From: Micromonospora sp. RHAY321
GTDB taxonomy: Bacteria; Actinomycetota; Actinomycetes; Mycobacteriales; Micromonosporaceae
Length of the DNA: 64,000 bases
Assembly (NCBI RefSeq): GCF_023896955.1
Contig: NZ_JAMHIW010000007.1
Span: forward strand, 62,001-126,000
Direction: 5' to 3'
In this document: in pieces, positions 7,640-16,265 of the stretch
How positions within the stretch are numbered: position 1 is the stretch's first letter
How the letters are laid out: each line of letters opens with the position of its first letter
The notes under the pieces: generated by a model
The model's input: only the letters and a program-made list of their open reading frames with translations
The model's database searches: none
What the model was told of the DNA's origin: nothing
Translations under genes and position numbers: made by a program

Positions 7640-8941
7640 ATGGCAGATCGAACGCGGGACGCACCGTGGCGATCCACGGACTTCCGGCTCCTGATCGCCG
7701 GTCAGACGGTCACCCAGCTCGGCACCGACGTCACCGCGATCGCCTTCCCGCTGATCGCCGTGCTCCTCCTGGACGCCACCGCGTGGCAGCTCGGCGCCCT
7801 GGTGGCCGTGCAGAACGGCGCCTTCTTGCTGGTCGGTGTGCCGGCCGGCGTCTGGCTGGACCGTCGGCGGCTGCGGCCGGTGCTGATCGCCACCGACCTG
7901 GTCCGGGCCGCGGCGCTGCTCACCGTCACGGTCGCCGCCGCGGTGTCGCAGCTCAGCCTGCCGCTGCTGATGACGGCGGCCGGGGTGCTGGCCGTGATGC
8001 GGGTGCTCTTCGACATCGGCCACCAGTCGTACCTGCCCACCCTGCTGGACCGGCGCGACCTGCTGCGCGGCAACTCGGCGGTGGAGCTGGTCCGCTCGTC
8101 CGGGCAGGTCACCGCGCCCAGCATCGGCGGGTGGCTCACCCAGCTGGTGGGCGCGACCAACACACTGCTGGTCGACGCGGCGAGCTTCCTGGTCAGCGCC
8201 GTCTGCCTGGCGCGGATCCGGACGACCGAGCGCGGCCCGACCCGGGTCGGGCGGGCCGGGATGGTGCGGGAGGCCCGCGACGGGCTCCGTTTCGTGCTGG
8301 CCAACCCGGTCCTGCGGGCGATCGCCGCGACCAGCGCCGTGTCCAACCTGCTGTTCACTGCCGCGACCGCGCTGATCGTGCTGTTCCTGATCGACACCGT
8401 CGGCCTGCGCCCCGGCACCGCCGGAATGCTGCTGTCCGCCGCCCCCGTCGCGGCCCTGCTCGGCGCCGCCGTGGCGGCCCGACTCGCGCGGCGCGTCGGC
8501 TCGGCCCGGATCATCTGGCTGGCGCTGGCCGTGACCGGCCCGTTCAACCTGCTCATCCCGCTGACCGGACCGGGCTGGCGCACCGGCTTCTTCGTCGCCG
8601 GCATGGTCGGCGGCGGTGTCGGCCAGGTCGTCTACGGCATCACCCAGGTCAGCTACCGGCAAGCGATCGTGCCGAGCGAGTTCCTGTGCCGGGTCAACGC
8701 CAGCATGCGGTTCCTGGTCATGGGCGCGCTCCCGCTCGGGGGCCTGCTCGGCGGGGCCCTCGGTGGCGCGCTCGGCGTACGCGCCACCCTGCTCCTCGTC
8801 GGCGCCGGGCTGACCCTGGCGCCACTGCCGCTGCTGCTGTCCCCGTTGCGCCGGGCCCGCGACCTCGCCGACCTGACACCGGCGCTGGAGACCGGCACCC
8901 GCCGGACGCGGCGCGGGTCCACCGCCACCGTCCGGCCGTAG
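7640..8941 (+). CDS. MFS transporter (MFS_3/EntS-like exporter)
   Basis: A 433-residue transporter of the same group as the protein at 2027-3283: DFRLLIAGQTVTQLGTDVTA, then FPLIAVLLLDATAWQLGALV and the loop GVWLDRRRLRPVL. The helices are regular and RVNASMRFLVMGALPLGGLLG is the conserved seventh to eighth helix region. ATG 7640 was chosen because MADRTRDAPWRSTDF leads straight into helix 1 and a G-rich stretch (7628-7633) precedes it; the 116 in-frame codons upstream are proline/arginine noise. It is monocistronic and converges on the PHP hydrolase gene. Substrate unknown; probable drug or siderophore-type efflux. Confidence 0.86.
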   Translation: MADRTRDAPWRSTDFRLLIAGQTVTQLGTDVTAIAFPLIAVLLLDATAWQLGALVAVQNGAFLLVGVPAGVWLDRRRLRPVLIATDLVRAAALLTVTVAAAVSQLSLPLLMTAAGVLAVMRVLFDIGHQSYLPTLLDRRDLLRGNSAVELVRSSGQVTAPSIGGWLTQLVGATNTLLVDAASFLVSAVCLARIRTTERGPTRVGRAGMVREARDGLRFVLANPVLRAIAATSAVSNLLFTAATALIVLFLIDTVGLRPGTAGMLLSAAPVAALLGAAVAARLARRVGSARIIWLALAVTGPFNLLIPLTGPGWRTGFFVAGMVGGGVGQVVYGITQVSYRQAIVPSEFLCRVNASMRFLVMGALPLGGLLGGALGGALGVRATLLLVGAGLTLAPLPLLLSPLRRARDLADLTPALETGTRRTRRGSTATVRP

Positions 8942-8982
8942 GAGGCCGGGCCGGGTCGGCGGACCCGCGCCGGTGCGCCGGG

Positions 8983-10491
8983 TCAGCGCACGTGCACGAA
9001 CACCGGGTTCGAGTAGAACCACAGGTCGTCCCACGGGCTCTCCAGCCCGTCGGCGAGCGGCTCGGCCTCGTCCGTGCTGGTGCCCCGGACCCGCGCGTAG
9101 GTGTCGGCCTCGACGTTGCGCAGCGTGTGCCGGATGACGTGGTCCTCGCCCTGCCGGCGCCAGTCCCGCGGGCCGAACCGCGCCACCACCTTGGTGGTGG
9201 GGTTGGTGTCGGCATCCGGGTTGGTGCTCGGACCGGTGATCTGGCCGACGATCAGGTCGACCCGGCGGACCTCGGGGCGGTCACCGTTGGCGTTCGCGCC
9301 GTTCAGCGGACGGAACCTGATCTCGATCTCGACGTCGGTGCGGCCGCGGCGGCTGACCGTGATGGTCTCACCCACCTCGGCGGTCCGGCCCTGGGAGCTG
9401 GCGGTGACGTCGAGGCTGCGGACCAGGTCACCGGTGGTGACCCAGATCCGGCCGTTGCGCAGGCCGTCCATGATGTCGCCGTAGTCCTGGCGGGCGTGCA
9501 CGTAGGTCTTGCTGTACTCGCCCGGCCAGAAGTCCGAGCCGCCACGCGTCCAGTGCACGTGCGAGTCCGACGTCGCCGTGATCCACCAGCGGCGTCCCTC
9601 ACCGAGCAGCGAGTCCCAGAGCCCACCGACCCGCGCCGTCATCTGGTCGAAGCCGCCGTACGTGGGGTGGTTGCCGTACCCGCCACGCTTGCCGCCGTTG
9701 AGCGGACCCGCCTGGTGACCGGGCGCGCCCTCGAAGCCGATGTAGACGTCCGGAGCGGCGTTGTTGCCGTTACGGAACTCCCGTGGCGTGTCCTGGCCGT
9801 AGACGCCCAGGCCGGGCGCCGAGCGGGACGTGTGGTGGGCGATCACCAGCGGCTTGAGCGGCATCCCCCGGGCGACCTTGAGGAACTCCACCATCTTGGC
9901 CTCGGTGTCCCGCGCCGGGTCGGTGGGGAACGCGTCGTACTTGGCGAACCGACTCTCCAGCTCGAAGAGCTGCTTCGCCTCGTCGTCGTGGCGGGGGATC
10001 ATCAGCGTGTGGTGGTCCAGCGCCGGCGTGTCGAACTCCATGCCCCAGAACTGGAGCACCTCGGGGACCAGCTTGCGCGAGCGCAGCAGATCGGGGTACG
10101 CCTGCTCGATGTTGACCTTCGAGTGGGTCGGTCCACCGTGGTCGGTGCACATCGCCCAGCTCAGGCCGAAGTTCTTCGCCATGATGGCGTTGGTGACGAT
10201 CGGGTAGACCGCGTCGGCGCCCTTGTGGAACACCACCGGGGACTTGGTGGTGTCGAAGTCGCCGCTGTACTCGGAGTGGATGTGGTGGTCACCCGCACGC
10301 CACGCCCGGTTCTTCGAGCCGCCCCGGTCGCTCGTGTCGTCGCCGGGCCTGCGCTCCTCGTCGGCCCACGCCGCGCCGCCGCCCACCAGCGGGCTGGCCG
10401 CGGCGAGCGTCGCGCCGACGCCCGCGTACTTGACCAGCTTGCGCCGCGACAGCAGCGCGCGCTCGGTCTCTTCGGGTTGCTTGTCTCCCAC
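8983..10491 (-). CDS. Tat-exported CehA/McbA-type PHP metallohydrolase
   Basis: A 502-residue protein. SRRKLVKYAG (residues 15-24) plus a hydrophobic stretch ending AAWA is a twin-arginine signal, so the folded enzyme is exported. The PHP metal site is visible as GDHHIHSEYSGD (His70, His72), CTDHGGPTH (about 115-123), VIAHHTSRS and TSDSHVHWTRGGSDFW. The family includes phosphoesterases and the carbaryl hydrolase CehA, so the enzyme probably cleaves phosphate or ester bonds outside the membrane. The substrate is unknown. A CGATC/GATCG dyad lies within 10505-10534 upstream of the start. Confidence 0.83.
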   Translation of the reverse strand: MGDKQPEETERALLSRRKLVKYAGVGATLAAASPLVGGGAAWADEERRPGDDTSDRGGSKNRAWRAGDHHIHSEYSGDFDTTKSPVVFHKGADAVYPIVTNAIMAKNFGLSWAMCTDHGGPTHSKVNIEQAYPDLLRSRKLVPEVLQFWGMEFDTPALDHHTLMIPRHDDEAKQLFELESRFAKYDAFPTDPARDTEAKMVEFLKVARGMPLKPLVIAHHTSRSAPGLGVYGQDTPREFRNGNNAAPDVYIGFEGAPGHQAGPLNGGKRGGYGNHPTYGGFDQMTARVGGLWDSLLGEGRRWWITATSDSHVHWTRGGSDFWPGEYSKTYVHARQDYGDIMDGLRNGRIWVTTGDLVRSLDVTASSQGRTAEVGETITVSRRGRTDVEIEIRFRPLNGANANGDRPEVRRVDLIVGQITGPSTNPDADTNPTTKVVARFGPRDWRRQGEDHVIRHTLRNVEADTYARVRGTSTDEAEPLADGLESPWDDLWFYSNPVFVHVR

Positions 10492-10785
10492 GTGTGAGCC
10501 TCTCCTCGATCAAGCGAATGCTCTTTCGATCGAGAAGCCTCAAAGAAGCCCGTGAACGGTCGCTGTACGGGGCGCGGGCGCACGATGAACACCCGCTCCG
10601 GACTGCCGAGCGGCCCGGCCGGCGAGCGGCAGGATCAGCTCGCCGCAGGCCGGGCGGCGGTCACCGGAGCGGTGGGCAGCGCCGCGAGCAGCAGGCCAGC
10701 CAGGACGGCGGCGGTCCCGGTGCGGATGCCCTCCTGCCTGGTGTGGACCGCCGAGCAATCCTTGTCGGGCGCGGGGCACGGGGCA

Positions 10786-11448
10786 CTAGGTGCGGGCGCG
10801 GGGCAGCCAGCCCAGGAATCGGTTCCGGACCCGGGGCAGCGGCAGGGTCGGCAGGTCCTGGGCCGCGGCGACGAGGCAGGAGCCGAGGTACACGGCGAGG
10901 GCGGCGCACGCACCGCCGAACTCGGCGAGGAGTTGGCTCTGCTTGGTGGCGCAGGGCCAGTCGCGGCCGCAGCCGGTGCAGGTCCAACTCGGTGGGTTGG
11001 GCAGGTGCTCGGGCAACCTCGTCCGGTGGTACCGGCCCACGACGCTGTTGTCCGCGCGCACGTCGCGTCGCCGCGGCACGGGGCGTCCGTTGCGGCGCCC
11101 GGGGGGCAGGGCGGTGGGCAGGTACCGGCGGACGGTGCCGAGGAGCACGCCGACGCGGATCAGCGCGTCCGGACCCACGTGGTGGGCCAGCAGCGCCGTC
11201 ATCAGGTAGTGCCCCAGCAGGTCGAACGAGTCCCGGTTCAGGCGCAGGTCACGGCAGAGGTCGACGAAGTCGGGCGTGGTCAGTGGAACCCGGTCGTCGA
11301 GCGCGCGGCGCAGCACCTCGCGCAGCGCGACCTCGAGATTCGCCAGTGTCTCGCCCCCACCAAGCCCACCGCTGTCCCGGTCGGCCGCCCGCGCCAGCGC
11401 CTCGGCCACGGCCAGTCGGACGACGTGCTCAGGATCGGAACCGTCCAA
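10786..11448 (-). CDS. Hypothetical protein with Cys cluster
   Basis: A 220-residue protein I do not recognise. The N-terminal two thirds look helical (EHVVRLAVAEALARAAD, TLANLEVALREVLRRALDD, LLGHYLMTALLAHHVG). The motif WTCTGCGRDWPCATKQ near residues 155-170 resembles a small zinc knuckle, and a hydrophobic helix follows (CAALAVYLGSCLVAAAQDL). Codon use is normal for the window and no signal peptide is seen. It stands alone between the PHP hydrolase and the AraC gene. The 294 bases after it (10492-10785) contain no gene I can support. Confidence 0.6.
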   Translation of the reverse strand: MDGSDPEHVVRLAVAEALARAADRDSGGLGGGETLANLEVALREVLRRALDDRVPLTTPDFVDLCRDLRLNRDSFDLLGHYLMTALLAHHVGPDALIRVGVLLGTVRRYLPTALPPGRRNGRPVPRRRDVRADNSVVGRYHRTRLPEHLPNPPSWTCTGCGRDWPCATKQSQLLAEFGGACAALAVYLGSCLVAAAQDLPTLPLPRVRNRFLGWLPRART

Positions 11449-11841
11449 TGGTCACCCCCATTCGATGGCCGGTCTCCCGGCGGCGACCCCGGCCGCCCTG
11501 CGACGCCCGAGGAATAGTGAACAAGATTCCGCCGGTGCAACCTGCATGGCTAGCACAGTTAACGCAGGAACCCCCGAGGGGTGGTCAAAAAGCGAAGTCG
11601 ACGAACCGACACACCGAAGTGGAAGGACAGACCGACGACCAGCGCCATCGTGTGGTGGAATTCCCATGAATAGTTATTGTGTTTGTGGGAATTGCCGACA
11701 CTCAGCTCATACCCGACTATGCCGCAACCGGTCGCCGCCGTCCCGCTCGCGACGCTCCACTCTCTCTCCGACAACCGGTCAAACGAGTGCTGCCGGCCCG
11801 GTCCACCACCCGGCCGCGCCTTCCCCAGACGGAGACAGCGG
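11449..11841. promoter_or_regulatory. AT-rich intergenic region with inverted repeat before the AraC gene
   Basis: The 393-base gap is visibly less GC-rich than its surroundings between about 11640 and 11700. AATTCCCA (11659-11666) and TGGGAATT (11686-11693) form an exact inverted repeat with a 19-base spacer. This is probably the promoter and operator region of the AraC gene and possibly of the divergent hypothetical gene. No small gene is convincing here. Confidence 0.4.
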
Positions 11842-12804
11842 ATGACCTCACCAGTGCAGACCCGGGGGTTCGAGAGCCGAGATCCGGCGGCCATCCACCA
11901 CTTCCTGGCCCGGACGTACGAAACGGACGTGCGCATCCGCGGCGGGGACGGCGGCTACCGACTCGCCCACCAGCGCGTCGACGCCGGATCGTTCGCTATC
12001 GCGGCCATCGGCCAGACCGGGCACCTCGACGTCGGCGTCGGCGGTATCGACGCTCTGGTCATCTGCCGCAACCGCACCGCCCAGCTCGAACGCGCCGCCG
12101 ATGGCTCGGTCCACCGGTTCGGCCCCGGCGACGTCTTCCTCACCACCAGGCCCAACCGACCGTTCGAGGTGTCCTGGCAACCCGGCGGGGTGGAACTCTG
12201 CGTACTCGACCTGGCGGTGCTGGCGCAGGTCGCCACCGCCGCACCGGCTCGCCGACCCGGTCAGATCCGGTTCACCGACCTCGGTCCCGCCACTGCCGCT
12301 CTCGCCCGGCAGTGGCGGAACACCACCCGCTACGTCAGCGACGTCGTGCTGACCAACCCGATCAGCAGCGCCCAACCGCTGGTCATCGGCAACGCCGCGC
12401 GGATGCTCGCCGCGGCGGCTCTCACGGTCTTTCCCAACACGGCGGTCACCGAACCGACCGTTCAGGACCGGCGCGACGCCGGCACCGCCACGTTGCGTCG
12501 GGCGATCACCTTCATGGACGAGCACGCCGACCAGGACATCAGCGCGACCGACATCGCCAACGCCGCCGCCGTGTCCCTGCGGGCGGTGCAACTCGCCTTC
12601 CGCCGTCATCTCGGCACGACCCCGATGGCGTACCTGCGCCGGATCCGGCTCGATCGGGCCCACCACGACCTGGTGCGGGCCGACCCTCGCCGGGACACCG
12701 TGTCGGCGATCGCCAGTCGGTGGGGATTCGCCAACCACAGCCGGTTCACCGCCCGCTACCACGCCAGCTACGGGGTGCCGCCCCGCGAGACGCTCAACGC
12801 CTGA
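11842..12804 (+). CDS. AraC-family transcriptional regulator
   Basis: A 320-residue regulator. The C-terminal 100 residues carry two helix-turn-helix motifs: QDISATDIANAAAVSLRAVQ, then TVSAIASRWGFANHSRFTAR with YHASYGVPPRETL closing the domain. The N-terminal half resembles the cupin-like AraC_binding_2 domain (GDVFLTTRPNRPFEVSW). ATG 11842 has GGAG ten bases upstream. No obvious target lies beside it: the next gene on the strand is a lipoprotein 79 bases away. Effector unknown. Confidence 0.88.
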   Translation: MTSPVQTRGFESRDPAAIHHFLARTYETDVRIRGGDGGYRLAHQRVDAGSFAIAAIGQTGHLDVGVGGIDALVICRNRTAQLERAADGSVHRFGPGDVFLTTRPNRPFEVSWQPGGVELCVLDLAVLAQVATAAPARRPGQIRFTDLGPATAALARQWRNTTRYVSDVVLTNPISSAQPLVIGNAARMLAAAALTVFPNTAVTEPTVQDRRDAGTATLRRAITFMDEHADQDISATDIANAAAVSLRAVQLAFRRHLGTTPMAYLRRIRLDRAHHDLVRADPRRDTVSAIASRWGFANHSRFTARYHASYGVPPRETLNA

Positions 12805-12883
12805 CCGTGGGTCGCCTCCGGTCGGCGCACTCGGCGCTTGTGGCAGGGCGGAGGCCCGGCGAGAATCGGCGGCGGGAGGCCGA

Positions 12884-13522
12884 ATGAGACGTTCGCTCCG
12901 GGTCCTGCCGCTGGCCGCCGTGCTGGCTCTGTCGGCCTGCACCGACCCGGCCGAGCCGGCCGCCACCGCGCCGCCGGTCACCACACCGCCGCCCGTCACC
13001 ACACCGCCGCCGGTGACCCGCTCCCCCGCCGCCTTCAACAAGGCGCTGCACGACGAGCTGGTCGCGATGTTGGCACGCGACCAGGCCGACCGCAACGGCA
13101 CGCCGCAGACCGAGACCGACCAGGCGCGTACGGCCCGGCTGAAGGACATCATTCGTGCCCACGGCTGGCCGACGTTCGGCCTCGTCGGCCGGGACGGCGA
13201 GAACGCCGCCTGGGCGATCGCCCAGCACTCCGACTTCGATCCCGCCTTCCAGCAGCAGGCGATCGTCCTGCTGCGCGACGCCGTGGCGGCCGGCCAGGCC
13301 TCGCCGGGCAACCTCGCGTACCTGGAGGACCGGGTCGCGGTCGCGAAGGGCGAGCCCCAGGTGTACGGGACGCAGGTCGGCTGCGGGCCGGACGGTCCCG
13401 TTCCGGCGACTCCGATCAGGGACGAGTCGGGTGTCGAGCTGCGCAGAGCCCAGGCCGGTCTGCCGACGCTGGCCAGCTACCTGGCCGAGATGACCACGAT
13501 CTGCGCGCAGGACGCCAACTAG
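12884..13522 (+). CDS. Lipoprotein with DUF6624-like domain
   Basis: A 212-residue lipoprotein. The signal runs MRRSLRVLPLAAVLALSAC with a lipobox LSAC, so Cys19 should be lipidated. A short Pro/Thr tandem (PVTTPPPVTTPPPVT) forms a stalk. The rest (ELVAMLARDQADRNG, HGWPTFGLVGRDGENAAWAI, YGTQVGCG) matches a family of secreted proteins of unknown function found in many bacteria. GGGAGG precedes the ATG. It is likely anchored outside the cell membrane; no enzymatic role can be assigned. Confidence 0.75.
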   Translation: MRRSLRVLPLAAVLALSACTDPAEPAATAPPVTTPPPVTTPPPVTRSPAAFNKALHDELVAMLARDQADRNGTPQTETDQARTARLKDIIRAHGWPTFGLVGRDGENAAWAIAQHSDFDPAFQQQAIVLLRDAVAAGQASPGNLAYLEDRVAVAKGEPQVYGTQVGCGPDGPVPATPIRDESGVELRRAQAGLPTLASYLAEMTTICAQDAN

Positions 13523-13558
13523 GCAGCTCGCGGCGGCTGGCGGAGGCGCCGACGAGGG

Positions 13559-13963
13559 CTAGGCCCGGTCGCGCTCGTGGGCGTCGCGGGCGGTCTGCAG
13601 CTCCGGCACCGAGCTCTCCAGCAGGTCGGCGAGGCCGCGCAACTGCTCGGCGACCCGAGCGCCGAGGGGGGTCAGCGAATATTCGACGCGGGGCGGGATC
13701 GCCGTGAGGACCTCGCGGGTCAGCATGCCGTCGCGCTCGAGGGTCTGCAGGGTCTGGGAGAGCATCCGCTCGCTGACCCCGTCGATGCGCCGACGCAGCG
13801 CGTTGAACCGGTACCGCCCCTCGCCCAGCGCCAGCAGGGCCAGCGAGGCCCACTTCGAGGTGACGTCCTCGAAGGCCGCGCGGGAGGTGCACCCCCGCGC
13901 GAAGACATCGCTGACCAGTTCCTGGGTAGGCCCCGCCGGGTCCTGGGACGGCACGTCGCTCAC
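13559..13963 (-). CDS. HxlR-family redox-type regulator (QorR/YtfH-like)
   Basis: A 134-residue winged-helix protein with GTG start. The HxlR domain runs KWASLALLALGEGRYRFNAL, GVSERMLSQTLQTLERDGML, then SLTPLGARVAEQL. Cys25 in ARGCTSR occupies the position of the conserved N-terminal redox cysteine of YodB/QorR proteins, which release DNA when quinones or oxidants modify it. It is divergent from a QOR2-type quinone reductase, the same pairing as ytfH/ytfG in enterobacteria. It therefore probably represses that reductase until electrophile stress (inference from family and layout). Confidence 0.86.
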   Translation of the reverse strand: MSDVPSQDPAGPTQELVSDVFARGCTSRAAFEDVTSKWASLALLALGEGRYRFNALRRRIDGVSERMLSQTLQTLERDGMLTREVLTAIPPRVEYSLTPLGARVAEQLRGLADLLESSVPELQTARDAHERDRA

Positions 13964-13998
13964 CCCACCAGCCTACCGCACGGTTACGGGTTAGCATG

Positions 13999-14023
13999 TA
14001 CTGTAGATTAGTAAGTGCCTACT
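13999..14023. promoter_or_regulatory. Likely HxlR operator with three half-sites
   Basis: TACT (13999-14002), AGTA (14010-14013) and TACT (14020-14023) lie in the 89-bp gap between the HxlR and quinone reductase genes. They give TACT-N7-AGTA and AGTA-N6-TACT dyads. YodB/CatR-type operators in Firmicutes also use TACT/AGTA half-sites. Position and symmetry make this the best operator candidate. Confidence 0.5.
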
Positions 14024-14052
14024 GATTTGCCATCGTTGCACCGGAGGTCTCC

Positions 14053-14910
14053 ATGCCCACCTATGCCGTCACCGGCGCCACCGGCCGCCTGGGCCGCCTG
14101 GTGATCGAGCAACTGCTCGACGCCGGCGTACCCGCCACCGAGATCGCCGCCATCGTCCGCACCCCGGAGAAGGCGGCCGACTTCGCCACACGCGGCGTCG
14201 AGGTCCGCAAGGCCACCTACGACGACCCCTCGACGCTGCCCGGCGCGGTGGCCGGCGTACGCCGCCTGCTGCTCATCTCCGGCGACACTCCCGGCCAGCG
14301 CGTGGCCCAGCACACCGCGGTCGTCGACGCGGCAAAGCTGGCCGGGGTCGAGCGCCTGATCTACACGAGCATCCTGCGCGCGGACACCACCACGAACCCC
14401 CTGGCGCCGGAGCACAAGGCGACCGAGCAGGTCATCGCCGCCTCGGGTCTGCCGTACACGATCCTGCGCAACAGCTGGTACACGGAGAACTACACCGACC
14501 AGCTGCCGCAGTACCTGCAGAGCGGCACGATCCGCGGTGCCACCGGCGGCAGCAAGATCTCGGCCGCCACCCGGGCCGACTACGCCGCCGCAGCCGTCGC
14601 GGCGCTGACCCGCGAGGAGGACGGCAACGCCGTCTACGAGCTGGGTGGGACGGCCTTCACCTTCGACGAGCTGGCCGCCGCCGTCACGGAGGTCACCGGC
14701 ACCACGGTCGTCCACGAGGACCTGTCGGCCTCCGAGCTGGCCTCGGCCCTGGAGAACGTCGGGCTCGACGCGGGCACCGCCGGGTTCGTCGCCGCTCTCG
14801 ACACCTCCATCGCCATCGGCGAGCTGGTGACCGACAGCGACGACCTCAGCCGGCTGATCGGCCGCCCGAGCACACCGCTGCGCGACGCCATCCGGGCCGC
14901 CCACGCCTGA
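14053..14910 (+). CDS. NmrA-like NAD(P)H:quinone oxidoreductase (QOR2 type)
   Basis: A 285-residue atypical short-chain dehydrogenase. TGATGRLG (residues 7-14) is the NADPH-binding glycine motif. RLIYTSILRAD, HKATEQVIAASGLPYTILRNSWYTENY and AATRADYAAAAVAALTRE follow the QOR2/YtfG pattern, which lacks the classical Tyr-Lys pair. The enzyme should reduce quinones with NADPH, protecting against electrophiles. CGGAGG lies six bases before ATG 14053. It is transcribed away from the HxlR gene and ends at a strong hairpin terminator. Confidence 0.88.
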   Translation: MPTYAVTGATGRLGRLVIEQLLDAGVPATEIAAIVRTPEKAADFATRGVEVRKATYDDPSTLPGAVAGVRRLLLISGDTPGQRVAQHTAVVDAAKLAGVERLIYTSILRADTTTNPLAPEHKATEQVIAASGLPYTILRNSWYTENYTDQLPQYLQSGTIRGATGGSKISAATRADYAAAAVAALTREEDGNAVYELGGTAFTFDELAAAVTEVTGTTVVHEDLSASELASALENVGLDAGTAGFVAALDTSIAIGELVTDSDDLSRLIGRPSTPLRDAIRAAHA

Positions 14911-14932
14911 CCGGCTCCGTCCACGAACACGC

Positions 14933-14968
14933 CGGGCGGGCGACGGGTGCGTACCCGTCGCCCGCCCG
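14933..14968. terminator. Hairpin terminator after the quinone reductase gene
   Basis: A perfect 16-bp stem (14933-14948 with 14953-14968, core GGGCGGGCGACGGGT) has a 4-base loop. It lies between two convergent genes, so it can stop transcription from either side. No T-run follows, which is usual in high-GC actinomycetes. Confidence 0.75.
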
Positions 14969-15017
14969 CGCTCCGGCAGCCCCCACGGTCGACACCTGCC
15001 GGAGACACCCCGGTCCA

Positions 15018-15380
15018 CTACTCCGTCTCGTCGTCGTCCTCGTCGGTCAGCTCGGCCAGGACGTCGGCCGCGTCCCGGTTGCCGCCGTCGGCGAGCCGTC
15101 GAAGCTCGGCGAGGTCCACCCGCTCGGCCGCCAGCTCGACCAGCTGATCGGTGGCGTCCCGGTCGCCCCGGTCGGACAGGCGCCGCAGCTCGTCCATGTC
15201 GCCACGCTCACTGGCCAGCTCGACGAGCTGAGCCGCCGCGTCGGCGTTGCCGGCCTCGGCGAGCTGACGCAGCTCGGCCAGGTCACCCCGCTCACCGGCC
15301 AGCTCGACGAGCTGGTCGACCGCGTCCCGGTCACCCTTCGCGGCCCGTTCCCGCAGGCTCGGAAGATCAGAGTCTGACAC
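15018..15380 (-). CDS. Four-copy 28-residue helical repeat protein
   Basis: From GTG 15380 the product is 120 residues. Eight leader residues are followed by exactly four 28-residue units (9-36, 37-64, 65-92, 93-120). The consensus is roughly LRRLADxGxxDAxxQLVELA followed by xERGDxxE. Each unit should form a helix-turn-helix pair, giving a short alpha solenoid that ends in an acidic tail (DEDDDETE). No enzyme motif, signal or cysteine occurs. An earlier in-frame GTG at 15401 is possible, but AGGGG lies better placed for 15380. The repeat resembles TPR or Sel1-type scaffolds in design, though I do not recognise the family. It probably mediates protein contacts. Confidence 0.7.
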   Translation of the reverse strand: MSDSDLPSLRERAAKGDRDAVDQLVELAGERGDLAELRQLAEAGNADAAAQLVELASERGDMDELRRLSDRGDRDATDQLVELAAERVDLAELRRLADGGNRDAADVLAELTDEDDDETE

Positions 15381-15553
15381 GGCCACACACCCCTCACGCA
15401 CGGCAATTCGCCGTCATCGTCGGCCGTCGCGTACGGCCCGATGGACCAGATCACCCCCCGGGAGGGCTCACCACCGAAACCTAGACAACCGGCGCCACGT
15501 CGGGCAGGCGAACGCCCCAACAGCGTCGGCTGGTGGCGCACCCCGCGCCGTTG

Positions 15554-16255
15554 TCAGCGGGCAGCGTCCCGAGGCTCGGTGAGGAGCAACCCGGTCAGCA
15601 GGCTGCGCAGGGTCCGCTCGAAGAGATCCGCCCGGGGCGCGGGCGCGGAGGGCCGACTGAACGCCGAGACCAGGTGCGGGTACGCGGCCAGATCGGCGCC
15701 GGCGAGGCTGAACGACCCGGCGGCGGCCTCGCTCCGGGCGAAGAGGCTCACCACGCCGGTCATCATCGCGATCGCCTCGAACTTGACGGTGACGGCGCAG
15801 TCGACGGGCTCCAGGATCCGGATGCAGTTGTCGAACCAGGCCAGGCTCTCGGGGCCGATGCCGGACGTCCGGTGACTGAGATCGAGCAGCCACGGGTGGC
15901 TCCGGTGCAGCGCCAACTGCCGGCGGGCCAGCAGCAGCATGGCGTCCAGCCAGTCGCCCTCCGCCTGCGGGTAGGGCCGCAGCTCCCCCACGACCCGGTC
16001 GGCCATCAGGTCCAGGAGGTCGTCCCGTGAGGACAGGTACCGGTAGAGCGATCCGGCGCCGGTGCCGAGCGCGGTGGCGACGGCACGCATCGACACGGCG
16101 GCCAGTCCCTGGGCGTCGGCAAGCGCGACGGCCGCCGCCACGATGGCGTCGCGGCTGTGCGCGGGAGCGGGACCTCGGCTGCCGCGTTCGGGCCTGGTCC
16201 AGATGGGCTGCCGGTCGGTGTCACCACCACCGGACTTCCTGGGTGCGTCGCTCAC
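15554..16255 (-). CDS. TetR-family regulator
   Basis: A 233-residue regulator with GTG start. After a basic, probably flexible N-terminus comes the TetR DNA-binding domain: SRDAIVAAAVALADAQGLAA, VSMRAVATALGTGAGSLYRY, LSSRDDLLDLMAD. The C-terminal part resembles the TetR_C ligand domain with WLDAMLLLARRQLALHRSHP and TGIGPESLAWFDN. It is divergent from an alpha/beta hydrolase, and the 63-bp gap is filled by a long inverted repeat (16266-16292), so it very likely represses both genes. The hydrolase substrate or product is the natural guess for the effector. Confidence 0.88.
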   Translation of the reverse strand: MSDAPRKSGGGDTDRQPIWTRPERGSRGPAPAHSRDAIVAAAVALADAQGLAAVSMRAVATALGTGAGSLYRYLSSRDDLLDLMADRVVGELRPYPQAEGDWLDAMLLLARRQLALHRSHPWLLDLSHRTSGIGPESLAWFDNCIRILEPVDCAVTVKFEAIAMMTGVVSLFARSEAAAGSFSLAGADLAAYPHLVSAFSRPSAPAPRADLFERTLRSLLTGLLLTEPRDAAR

Positions 16256-16265
16256 CGATCTACTG

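Noticed and set aside
7636..10497. Plus-strand open frame of 953 codons
   Set aside because: It runs through the MFS gene in another frame and then antisense to the PHP hydrolase. The MFS frame shows clear helices and this one does not.
10635..10785. Short minus-strand frame ending in a hydrophobic segment (VLAGLLLAALPTAPV)
   Set aside because: No usable start with a ribosome site exists outside the neighbouring gene, and the segment is Ala/Leu-rich as random GC-rich sequence often is.
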